A DNA stretch of 46,812 nucleotides from a virus, in the IMG/VR virus record IMGVR_UViG_3300032265_001856, positions 1-46,812 of that record. One strand, written 5' to 3'. Numbering within the stretch: position 1 is the first letter of the stretch; each line of letters begins with the position of its first letter. This document shows, piece after piece, positions 1 through 4,895 of the stretch. The translations under genes were made by a program, and so were the position numbers. The notes beneath the pieces are model-generated. The model was not told where the DNA came from. It saw only the letters and a list, made by a program, of their open reading frames with translations, and did no database searches.

Positions 1-25
1 AGTTCGATTCTCCCACGAGTCGCCA
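1..25 (+). tRNA. 3' end of a tRNA, truncated by the window edge
   Basis: The first bases read as a T-loop (TTCGATT), the 3' T-stem, the 3' acceptor strand and an encoded CCA ending at 25. The anticodon lies outside the window, so identity is unknown. The next tRNA begins 8 bases later, as in the rest of the cluster. Confidence 0.75.
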
Positions 26-32
26 AGTTTAT

Positions 33-106
33 TCCCGGATAATTAAATGGCATAATAATCGGCTGATAACCGGTCTTCGCAAGTTCGATTCTTGCTCTGG
101 GAACCA
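33..106 (+). tRNA. tRNA-Ile(GAT)
   Basis: The acceptor stem TCCCGGA/TCTGGGA has one G-U pair. The anticodon stem ATCGG/CCGGT closes the loop CTGATAA, giving anticodon GAT. The T-loop is TTCGATT and CCA is encoded. Confidence 0.85.
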
Positions 107-112
107 AGATAT

Positions 113-198
113 GGAAGTGTGGGTGAGTGGCTGAAACCGACAGACTGTAAATCTGTTCCCTAAAAAGCACGTTGGTTCAAATCCAACCGCTTCCACCA
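113..198 (+). tRNA. tRNA-Tyr(GTA), class II
   Basis: The acceptor GGAAGTG pairs with the strand before A-CCA. The anticodon stem ACAGA/TCTGT holds loop CTGTAAA (anticodon GTA). The 86-nt length with a long variable arm fits bacterial tRNA-Tyr. Confidence 0.88.
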
Positions 199-204
199 AT
201 TTAT

Positions 205-279
205 GGGCTGTTAGTGCTAATGGTAACACATCTGGTTTGCAACCAGAAATTAAGAGTTCGATTCTCTTACGGTCCACCA
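205..279 (+). tRNA. tRNA-Ala(TGC)
   Basis: The acceptor GGGCTGT/ACGGTCC contains two G-U pairs. The anticodon stem TCTGG/CCAGA closes the loop TTTGCAA, giving anticodon TGC. CCA is encoded. The third acceptor pair is G-U, the kind of wobble that marks tRNA-Ala. Confidence 0.85.
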
Positions 280-286
280 AGTTTTT

Positions 287-360
287 GCCCTTGTAGTATA
301 TTGGTATTACAATTGCCTTGTAAGCATTAGAAGAAGGTTCGATTCCTTACTGGGGCACCA
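287..360 (+). tRNA. tRNA-Thr(TGT)
   Basis: The acceptor GCCCTTG/CTGGGGC has one mismatch and one G-U pair. The anticodon loop is CTTGTAA (TGT) on a stem with one T-T mismatch. The T-loop is TTCGATT and CCA is encoded. The stems are looser than in neighbouring tRNAs. Confidence 0.78.
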
Positions 361-366
361 ATTTTT

Positions 367-493
367 GGAGATGTGATGTAATGGTAGCATAGCAAAGCAA
401 AAAAATTATTCTGACAAGAATAAGTTCTGCAATCAACTAGCTATAACTCTGTAAAAGTTCTTGTCCGTGGTTCGAGTCCCGGCATCTCCACCA
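367..493 (+). tRNA. tRNA-like gene with about 50 extra bases
   Basis: Acceptor GGAGATG/CATCTCC with A-CCA, a D-arm (ATGT, loop AATGGTA, GCAT) and a T-loop TTCGAGT are all present. The gene spans 127 nt, about 50 more than a normal tRNA. The extra part can form a perfect 8-bp helix between 413-420 and 458-465 and a small hairpin around 405-422. A 4-bp stem AACT/AGTT near 446-460 would display loop CTGTAAA (anticodon GTA), and the 405-422 hairpin would display GAC instead, so no anticodon is certain. The T-stem has two mismatches. It could be an interrupted tRNA gene, a tRNA with an oversized variable arm, or a tRNA-like non-coding RNA. Confidence 0.55.
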
Positions 494-501
494 ATTTTTA
501 T

Positions 502-563
502 GCAGACGTTTTTTAACAATAGAAGGGTCCACCTTTTATCTACGCGGAAACCGTAGTGTCTGC
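502..563 (+). ncRNA. structured spacer RNA with 6-7 bp closing stem
   Basis: GCAGACG (502-508) pairs with TGTCTGC (557-563), with one G-U pair. Inside are a CTACG/CGTAG hairpin (about 540-556) and a GAAGG...CCTTT hairpin (about 522-537). It sits between two tRNAs, like the repeated elements at 653 and 808, but lacks their GTTCAGCAA and GTTGT signatures. It is therefore listed separately. Function is unknown. Confidence 0.4.
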
Positions 564-572
564 TCCAGTTTT

Positions 573-646
573 CTCGGTATGGTGAAATGGTATCACTCAT
601 GGTTTGGGACCATGGAGCGAAGGTTCGATTCCTTCTACCGAGACCA
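573..646 (+). tRNA. tRNA-Pro(TGG)
   Basis: The acceptor CTCGGTA/TACCGAG is perfect. The anticodon stem CATGG/CCATG closes loop TTTGGGA, giving TGG. The T-loop is TTCGATT and CCA is encoded. Confidence 0.88.
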
Positions 647-652
647 ATTTTT

Positions 653-718
653 AGGATGCGTTCAGCAAATTTTATACATTGAACTTTTAATTCAAACCGT
701 AAAAAAGCATCCTGTTGT
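653..718 (+). ncRNA. structured RNA element, family member 1 (short)
   Basis: A perfect 7-bp closing stem pairs AGGATGC (653-659) with GCATCCT (707-713). The 5' stem strand is followed by GTTCAGCAA (660-668) and the 3' strand by the tail GTTGT (714-718). The interior of about 38 nt is AT-rich, with TTGAA...TTCAA (679-694) able to pair. The same design recurs at 808, 2992 and 3130 with different stem sequences, which is compensatory change and argues for an RNA structure. It lies between tRNA-Pro and tRNA-Asn, so it is presumably transcribed and trimmed with them. No known RNA family was recognised. Confidence 0.6.
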
Positions 719-726
719 ATTTTTAT

Positions 727-802
727 TCCGGTGAAGCAAACTAGGTGTGGGCAGAGGACTGTTAATCCTTGAAGCCAGGTTCGAATCCTGGGACCGGAGC
801 CA
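727..802 (+). tRNA. tRNA-Asn(GTT)
   Basis: The acceptor TCCGGTG/GACCGGA has one terminal mismatch. The loop CTGTTAA gives anticodon GTT. The T-loop is TTCGAAT and the discriminator is G followed by CCA. Confidence 0.85.
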
Positions 803-807
803 ATTTT

Positions 808-867
808 AGAGTAGGTTCAGCAATCAAAAAACTTTTATGGAAAAAAAGCAAAAAACTACTCTGTTGT
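808..867 (+). ncRNA. structured RNA element, family member 2 (short)
   Basis: The closing stem AGAGTAG (808-814)/CTACTCT (856-862) is perfect over 7 bp. GTTCAGCAA (815-823) follows the 5' strand and GTTGT (863-867) the 3' strand. The interior is A-rich with no strong hairpin. The stem differs in sequence from the one at 653 but pairs fully, and the flanking signatures are identical. It is located between tRNA-Asn and tRNA-Met. Confidence 0.6.
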
Positions 868-872
868 TTTTA

Positions 873-947
873 GGTCATATGACGTAGACGGATGCGTAGC
901 GGTCTCATAAGCCGACGAGAGTGGCTCGGTACCACTTATGACCACCA
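873..947 (+). tRNA. tRNA-Met(CAT), elongator or Ile2-type
   Basis: The acceptor GGTCATA/TATGACC is perfect and CCA is encoded. The anticodon loop CTCATAA gives CAT. The T-loop CTCGGTA departs from the usual TTCRANY pattern. A CAT tRNA can be elongator Met or an Ile tRNA with lysidine, and the sequence alone does not decide. A second CAT tRNA with initiator features lies at 4896. Confidence 0.78.
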
Positions 948-951
948 ATTT

Positions 952-1026
952 CGGTCCTTAGTAAAATGGATATTACACTAGGCTACGAACTTAGGAGTGG
1001 GAGTTCGATTCTCTCAGGACCGGCCA
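952..1026 (+). tRNA. tRNA-Arg(ACG)
   Basis: The acceptor CGGTCCT/AGGACCG is perfect. The anticodon stem CTAGG/CTTAG (one G-U) closes loop CTACGAA, giving ACG. In bacteria A34 is edited to inosine to read CGN codons. G-CCA is encoded. Confidence 0.85.
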
Positions 1027-1051
1027 ATTTTAGGAATGTTAAATAGTAAAT

Positions 1052-1127
1052 ATCTCGGTAGCTCAATTGGCAGAGCAGCGGCCTCCAAAGCCGAAGGTTG
1101 AGGGTTCAACTCCTTCTCGGGATGCCA
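1052..1127 (+). tRNA. tRNA-Trp(CCA)
   Basis: The acceptor ATCTCGG/TCGGGAT pairs with two G-U. The loop CTCCAAA on a GC-rich stem gives anticodon CCA. Discriminator G, as in bacterial tRNA-Trp, is followed by encoded CCA. It is the last tRNA before the first protein gene. Confidence 0.85.
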
Positions 1128-1147
1128 ATTAAAAAAGGTGGTGTAAT

Positions 1148-1639
1148 ATGAAAGATTTTGATATTGAAAAAGTGAAGCAATTCATTGTGGATCAAGGACC
1201 AGATACTAAAATCTATCTTGGTGCAGATTCAGAAAGATTGCGTGTTGATGGCGTATGGTATGCAGATTACGCATTAGCTGTTGTTGTTCATATTGATGGC
1301 CGCCACGGTTGTAAAATCTTTGGTTTCGTAAACCGTGAATTAGATTACGACCACAAGAAAAGCAAACCTGCTATGCGTCTGATGACAGAAGTTTATAAAG
1401 TTTCAGAATTGTTCCAAGCAATGTCTGATGTACTTGAAGACCGTCACGTTGAAGTTCATTTGGACTTGAACAAATCAGTTGAACACGGAAGTTCTTGTGT
1501 TGTGCAGCAAGCGATTGGTTATATCAAAGGTACATGTAATGTGACACCAATGGTTAAACCTGATGCACCTGCAGCAAGTTTCTGTGCAGATAGGTTGAAA
1601 CGTATTTTGGCTGAACAAGAGTTGATAGAAGCCTTGTAA
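1148..1639 (+). CDS. YkuK/DUF458-type RNase H-like protein
   Basis: The product has 163 residues. The fold is suggested by an early strand ending in LGADSE (residues 24-29), a second acidic strand VHLDLN near residues 103-108 and a late PDAPAASFCADR segment near 138-149. From memory this spacing of Asp/Glu positions matches the YkuK (DUF458) family of predicted RNase H-like nucleases found in Bacillus and in T4-type phages. Start ATG 1148 follows a GGTGG ribosome site. It sits between two tRNA blocks, so an RNA-related role is tempting, but that is inference. No enzymatic activity is established for the family as far as I recall. Confidence 0.7.
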   Translation: MKDFDIEKVKQFIVDQGPDTKIYLGADSERLRVDGVWYADYALAVVVHIDGRHGCKIFGFVNRELDYDHKKSKPAMRLMTEVYKVSELFQAMSDVLEDRHVEVHLDLNKSVEHGSSCVVQQAIGYIKGTCNVTPMVKPDAPAASFCADRLKRILAEQELIEAL

Positions 1640-1675
1640 TTTCCTACATAAGGATTTAAACCCTAGGAGATTATA

Positions 1676-2059
1676 ATGGCAAAAAAACCAAATTTAGCTA
1701 AAACAGAAGATAGAGATGCACACGTTGGCCATGGCATGGCAAGAAGTCCAAAATGGCCAGGTGTGCAAAAACTTCATTTGAAATTTCATCCTGTTTGTGA
1801 AGCTTGTGGTTCAACAAAAAAATTGAATGTACATCACAAACATCCTTTTCATCTTTTTCCACAATTAGAATTAGATATGAATAATCTGATTACTCTTTGT
1901 ATGGATCCAGAAAAAGAATGTCACATCTTAATTGGTCACGGAGATAATTTCAAAGACTACAATCCTGATGTAGAAACAGATTCACAAAAGGTTCGAGCAG
2001 ATATGAATTTGTTTGAATCAGTTGTAGAAGAAGCAAAGAAAAAGCGTTTAGTAGCTTAA
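1676..2059 (+). CDS. HNH endonuclease-like protein
   Basis: The product is 127 residues. It carries a CEACG zinc pair near residue 42, an HHKHP core (residues 53-57), an N in the following DMNNLITLC segment and a final CH pair, which together make the beta-beta-alpha-metal HNH fold. The extension ILIGHGDNFKDYNPDV is typical of phage HNH proteins. TAGGAG precedes ATG 1676. Free-standing HNH enzymes in phage tRNA clusters are often mobile (homing) elements, but no intron or intein is visible here. It could instead be a domesticated nuclease. Confidence 0.75.
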   Translation: MAKKPNLAKTEDRDAHVGHGMARSPKWPGVQKLHLKFHPVCEACGSTKKLNVHHKHPFHLFPQLELDMNNLITLCMDPEKECHILIGHGDNFKDYNPDVETDSQKVRADMNLFESVVEEAKKKRLVA

Positions 2060-2066
2060 AAAATAT

Positions 2067-2141
2067 GCGGGTATGGTGCTAGTGGTAACACAAGACCTTG
2101 CCAAGGTTTAGTTGAGAGTTCGATTCTCTCTACCCGCTCCA
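2067..2141 (+). tRNA. tRNA-Gly(GCC)
   Basis: The acceptor GCGGGTA/TACCCGC is perfect and the discriminator is T followed by CCA. Stem AGACC/GGTTT closes loop TTGCCAA, giving anticodon GCC. Confidence 0.87.
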
Positions 2142-2152
2142 AAGTTTACTTT

Positions 2153-2231
2153 GGGTTGACTATAGTGTAACGGTTTAGCACCTCACTCTGTGAAAGTGAT
2201 AGAATGGGCTCGTCTCCCATTAGTCAACCCA
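2153..2231 (+). tRNA. tRNA-His(GTG) without encoded CCA
   Basis: The acceptor GGGTTGA/TCAACCC is perfect. The anticodon stem TCACT/AGTGA closes loop CTGTGAA (GTG). The sequence continues A-AAG instead of CCA, so the 3' end must be completed by a CCA-adding enzyme. Its complete neighbours encode CCA. The T-arm is weak. Confidence 0.75.
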
Positions 2232-2241
2232 AAGTAAATTT

Positions 2242-2316
2242 GCCTTGTTAACTCAGCGGTAGAGTAACTCTTTTACACGGAGAAGGTCGGCGGTTCAATC
2301 CCGTCACAAGGTACCA
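2242..2316 (+). tRNA. tRNA-Val(TAC)
   Basis: The acceptor GCCTTGT/ACAAGGT pairs with one G-U. The loop TTTACAC on CTCT/GGAG gives anticodon TAC. The T-arm is regular (loop TTCAATC) and CCA is encoded. Confidence 0.82.
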
Positions 2317-2326
2317 AATATCGCCT

Positions 2327-2362
2327 TTGTTGACGGCGTACAATGAGATAAATTGTCAACAA
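2327..2362 (+). ncRNA. spacer hairpin between tRNAs
   Basis: TTGTTGAC (2327-2334) is the exact complement of GTCAACAA (2355-2362), an 8-bp stem with a 20-nt loop. ACAAT...ATTGT inside could form a competing smaller hairpin. It may be a processing signal in the tRNA transcript or a small structured RNA. There is no T-run, so it is not an obvious terminator. Confidence 0.4.
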
Positions 2363-2365
2363 CTT

Positions 2366-2439
2366 GCTCTTATAGTATAATGGCATTACACGTCCTTGGT
2401 AAGGATGAAACACAAGTTCAATTCTTGTTAAGAGCACCA
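2366..2439 (+). tRNA. tRNA-Thr(GGT)
   Basis: The acceptor GCTCTTA/TAAGAGC is perfect. Stem CGTCC/GGATG closes loop TTGGTAA, giving GGT. CCA is encoded. With the TGT isoacceptor at 287 the phage covers all ACN codons. Confidence 0.86.
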
Positions 2440-2445
2440 AATTTT

Positions 2446-2521
2446 GCAACTTTAGCTGATGTGGTCATAGCGGTGGTCTGAAGAACCATGGAAAGAGGTT
2501 CGATTCCTCTAGGTTGCACCA
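2446..2521 (+). tRNA. tRNA-Phe(GAA)
   Basis: The acceptor GCAACTT/AGGTTGC pairs with one G-U. Stem GTGGT/ACCAT closes loop CTGAAGA, giving GAA. CCA is encoded. Confidence 0.86.
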
Positions 2522-2525
2522 ATAT

Positions 2526-2617
2526 GCCAGCGAGACTGGGTAGTCAGAGAGGCCTTATACACCTTTTAGCGCCAGATTAGCGTTCTTGAGTGAGTTCGAG
2601 TCTCACCGCTGGTACCA
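2526..2617 (+). tRNA. class II tRNA with irregular anticodon loop
   Basis: The 92-nt gene has acceptor GCCAGCG/CGCTGGT, a D-arm GAC/GTC, a clear variable-arm stem AGCGC/GCGTT, T-stem GTGAG/CTCAC and A-CCA. The best anticodon stem AGAGG/CCTTT leaves a 9-nt loop, CCTTATACA. Forcing a 7-nt loop (CTTATAC) reads TAT, an Ile anticodon that does not suit a class II body, and other registers give TTA or ATA. The discriminator A would fit Leu or Tyr. It is either a tRNA with a mutated or expanded anticodon loop or one of unusual specificity. Confidence 0.6.
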
Positions 2618-2764
2618 GAATCAAGTGGAAAGCAAGAGCCACAAAGTAAGTAGTAGATGATCCTGCGACCTCGGTCATCTTTGCAGTGATATACTGCGTC
2701 AGCTAATGGACTGGTTGAGAAACACTGGGGTAAGAATCCCAACGTAGAGGTCGTTCAAATTCAT
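2618..2764 (+). other. 147-nt structured spacer, possible tRNA remnant
   Basis: There is no gene here. Successive hairpins are visible: GTGG/CCAC (about 2625-2642), AGATGA/TCATCT (about 2656-2681) and GCAGT/ACTGC (about 2685-2699). The last 60 bases resemble the 3' part of a tRNA (CTGGG-loop-CCCA, then GTTCAAATTC), but the T-stem and acceptor do not pair. It may be a decayed tRNA or a structured RNA such as those at 653-867. Confidence 0.35.
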
Positions 2765-2842
2765 GCCCCCGTGGACAAATTGGCAAAGTCGCTTCTCTCA
2801 AAAGGAAGAATCCTCTCGGTTCAACTCCGAGCGGGGGTACCA
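2765..2842 (+). tRNA. tRNA-Leu(CAA) with a short variable arm
   Basis: The acceptor GCCCCCG/CGGGGGT pairs with one terminal G-U. Stem CTTCT/GGAAG closes loop CTCAAAA, giving anticodon CAA. The variable region is only about 6 nt (AATCCT) where bacterial tRNA-Leu normally has a long arm. The T-arm CTCGG/CCGAG is perfect and CCA is encoded. Confidence 0.78.
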
Positions 2843-2843
2843 T

Positions 2844-2918
2844 CTCTCTGTAGTATAATGGATAATACAGCTCACTCCTAACGAGCAAATGGGGGTTCGA
2901 TACCCTTCGGAGAGACCA
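2844..2918 (+). tRNA. tRNA-Arg(CCT)
   Basis: The acceptor CTCTCTG/CGGAGAG pairs with one G-U. Loop CTCCTAA gives anticodon CCT (AGG codon). The top of the anticodon stem has an A-C mismatch. CCA is encoded. Confidence 0.82.
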
Positions 2919-2942
2919 AAACGGTATATTTTTTAAAAGGGC

Positions 2943-2971
2943 TTGACAAATTACACTTATTTTGATAGAAT
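2943..2971 (+). promoter_or_regulatory. sigma70-type promoter upstream of RNA elements and Ro60-like gene
   Basis: TTGACA (2943-2948), a 17-bp spacer and TAGAAT (2966-2971) form a near-consensus promoter. Transcription would begin near 2978, just before the structured elements at 2992 and 3130, and run into the Ro60-like gene. It is the only strong promoter seen in the first 5 kb. Confidence 0.75.
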
Positions 2972-2991
2972 ACGTTCATTGTTAGATTTTT

Positions 2992-3124
2992 AGGATAGGT
3001 ACAGCAACATTCATCTTTAAAAGGATGGTTCGAGCAAGTATAAGGCAATAAAACCCTTATATCTTGAACCCATGTGAGTTTCGAATTCTCACTTGAAAGA
3101 AAAAGTAGAAAACTATCCTGTTAT
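2992..3124 (+). ncRNA. structured RNA element, family member 3 (long, T-arm-like)
   Basis: The closing stem AGGATAG (2992-2998)/CTATCCT (3113-3119) is perfect. GTACAGCAA follows the 5' strand and GTTAT the 3' strand, each one base off the other members. The interior holds a two-part helix, GGTTC (3027-3031)/GAACC (3066-3070) plus ATAAGG (3040-3045)/CCTTAT (3055-3060). It also holds GTGAG/CTCAC (3074-3092) closing TTTCGAATT, which contains the T-loop-like TTCGAAT. There is no acceptor stem or CCA, so it is not a tRNA. Bacterial YrlA-type Y RNAs combine a terminal stem with a tRNA-like module, and this element has the same general plan. That parallel is inference. Confidence 0.6.
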
Positions 3125-3129
3125 TTTTT

Positions 3130-3235
3130 AGATTGAGTTCAGCAACCTACTAAATTGCTAAGACCTACGGGTCAACCAAAAACTCCCGAATCTGGAGAGG
3201 GGCGTAATTTCCTCTGATGATGTTCAATCTGTTGT
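3130..3235 (+). ncRNA. structured RNA element, family member 4 (leader of the Ro60-like gene)
   Basis: AGATTGA (3130-3136) pairs with TCAATCT (3224-3230). GTTCAGCAA (3137-3145) and the tail GTTGT (3231-3235) match the elements at 653 and 808 exactly. Inside are GACC-TACG-GGTC (3162-3173) and AGAGG/CCTCT (3196-3215) hairpins. The 3' tail ends a few bases before the AAGGA ribosome site of the Ro60-like gene. The element could be a separate small RNA, a 5' leader that regulates the gene, or both. Confidence 0.6.
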
Positions 3236-3252
3236 TTTGAAAGGAAATTATT

Positions 3253-4683
3253 ATGACAACATTTGTAGATGCCGTAGTTAATCAAGAAGCCCGTACCACA
3301 AACGGTATGAAGGCTCGTAAATCAACTGCTAATGCAGTAGTTGACCTGTTCTATAACATTGGTGCATCACGCGGTAAAAACGTGATTCCAGCCTTCACCG
3401 CCGCATTCGTGGAAGATAAGGCATTGGCACTTCGTGTAGCCGCATGGGCTCGTGATGTCCGTGGCGGTGCCGGCGAACGTCAATTGTTCCGTGACATTCT
3501 TGTTCACCTAGAAAAGAATGATCCTGAAGCTGCTAAAGCAATGTTGGCCAAAGTTCCTGAACTTGGTCGTTGGGATGACTTGTTTGTCTTCGAAACATCC
3601 GCTTTGAAGAAAGTAGCATACACTATGTTGGGTGATGCGTTGCGTGAAAAAAATGGTCTTGCTGCAAAGTGGACTCCTCGCCAAGGAAAGATTGCGGCTG
3701 AAATTCGTGCGTTCTTCGGAATGTCACCAAAATTCTACCGTAAATCCCTGGTCGAAATGACCAAGGTTGTTGAACAGGACATGTGTGCCAAAAACTGGGA
3801 TGGAATTAATTTCTCTCATGTTCCTTCTGTTGCGGCTAGCCGTTACAAGAAAGCGTTCAACCGCAACACCGAAACATATAAAGCCTATGTTGAAGCTTTG
3901 GTTAAAGGAGACAATCCTGAAGTCAAAGTAAATGCAGGCGCTGTGTATCCTTATGACGTACTGAAAGGTCGCATTGGAACTTATGCTGCTAATTTTGACA
4001 AGACTGAATTGGACTTGATTCAAAAACAATGGGAGGCTTTGCCTAACTATGTTGGTGATGCAAACATTCTGCCTTTGGTGGATGTTTCTGGTTCTATGAC
4101 CTGCCCAGCAGGTGGTCGTGATTCGAAGTCTACTTTGACTTGTTTGGAAGTATCTGTGTCACTAGGTCTATACCTAGCTGATAAAAACACAGGTAAATTC
4201 AAAGATACATTTTTGACTTTCTCTGGTAAACCAGAACTGTTGAATTTGAAAGGTAACATTAACCAAAAGATTAACCAAATGGTTCAATCTGATTGGGGAA
4301 TGAACACAAATTTGGTGGCTGCATTCAAGAAAATCTTGGATGTTGCTGTCGAAGGTAATGTTCCACAAGAAGAAATGCCAGCGATGGTGTTGATTCTGTC
4401 AGATATGCAATTTGACGTTTGTGTACAGTATGATGATGGAGCACTTCAAGCAATTGAACGCTCTTACAAAATTGCTGGATACAATGTGCCAAAAGTTGTA
4501 TTCTGGAACTTGAATGCTTCATATGGTAATGCACCTGTGAAGTTTAACAAGTCTGGAACTGCGTTAGTTTCTGGTTTCTCACCAGCAATCGTAAAACCAT
4601 TGCTGTCTGGTTCAACCGATGAATTTACGCCAGAATCTATAATGCTTAAAACCATTATGGATGACCGTTACAAAGTATTGTGA
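3253..4683 (+). CDS. Ro60/TROVE-like (DUF2828-type) vWA protein
   Basis: The product is 476 residues. The N-terminal about 265 residues are helical, with the segment RDVRGGAGERQLFRD (68-81) and ELGRWDDLF (103-111) that I recognise from TROVE/DUF2828 HEAT-repeat rings. A vWA domain follows, with the MIDAS motif DVSGSM at 277-282, LSDMQFD near residue 386 and ending in a VSGFSPAIVK segment typical of DUF2828. Ro60 proteins bind misfolded RNAs and Y RNAs and guide RNA decay; whether the DUF2828 branch does so is not known to me. AAGGA precedes ATG 3253. Two family RNA elements sit directly upstream and another structured RNA directly downstream, inside a tRNA cluster, supporting an RNA-binding role. 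Confidence 0.82.
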   Translation: MTTFVDAVVNQEARTTNGMKARKSTANAVVDLFYNIGASRGKNVIPAFTAAFVEDKALALRVAAWARDVRGGAGERQLFRDILVHLEKNDPEAAKAMLAKVPELGRWDDLFVFETSALKKVAYTMLGDALREKNGLAAKWTPRQGKIAAEIRAFFGMSPKFYRKSLVEMTKVVEQDMCAKNWDGINFSHVPSVAASRYKKAFNRNTETYKAYVEALVKGDNPEVKVNAGAVYPYDVLKGRIGTYAANFDKTELDLIQKQWEALPNYVGDANILPLVDVSGSMTCPAGGRDSKSTLTCLEVSVSLGLYLADKNTGKFKDTFLTFSGKPELLNLKGNINQKINQMVQSDWGMNTNLVAAFKKILDVAVEGNVPQEEMPAMVLILSDMQFDVCVQYDDGALQAIERSYKIAGYNVPKVVFWNLNASYGNAPVKFNKSGTALVSGFSPAIVKPLLSGSTDEFTPESIMLKTIMDDRYKVL

Positions 4684-4684
4684 T

Positions 4685-4792
4685 GGCAGTGGGGATTCAA
4701 AAGAGTCCTCATTTTGAAATGCACTGCCGAAGTTGGTTCGGTTAGGCAGGGTGCATCCAACGACCTATGTCCGTTAGTGTATTTCAAAATGA
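4685..4792 (+). ncRNA. structured RNA downstream of the Ro60-like gene
   Basis: TCATTTTGAAAT (4709-4720) is the exact complement of ATTTCAAAATGA (4781-4792), a 12-bp long-range stem. Stacked inside it GCAC-TGCC (4721-4728) pairs with GGCA-GG-GTGC (4745-4754), leaving a GG bulge. AACG/CGTT (4759-4775) forms a second arm. GTTGG (4732-4736) and CCAAC (4757-4761) could add a pseudoknot. GGCAGTG (4685-4691) can alternatively pair with CACTGCC (4722-4728), which excludes the second helix. The element ends 2 nt before tRNA-Leu. It lacks the GTTCAGCAA/GTTGT signatures of the other elements. Confidence 0.55.
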
Positions 4793-4794
4793 TT

Positions 4795-4877
4795 GCGGGT
4801 ATGGTGGAATGGTAGACACAGGAGACTTAAAATCTCCCGCCTTGCGCGTCCCGGTTCGAGTCCGGGTACCCGTACCA
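4795..4877 (+). tRNA. tRNA-Leu(TAA), class II
   Basis: The acceptor GCGGGTA/TACCCGT pairs with one G-U. Stem GGAGA/TCTCC closes loop CTTAAAA, giving TAA. Its 83 nt include a variable arm as expected for Leu. CCA is encoded. Confidence 0.88.
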
Positions 4878-4895
4878 AAAGAGCATATATAATAA

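Noticed and set aside
29-280. Leftward open frame across the first tRNAs
   Set aside because: It is the reverse complement of tRNA genes; similar frames at 2703-2888 and 4774-5016 also lie over tRNAs and have no ribosome site.
653-867. Reading the repeated spacer elements as terminators
   Set aside because: The closing stems enclose 47 nt or more and are followed by the conserved GTTGT rather than directly by a T-run, and downstream tRNAs would be cut off.
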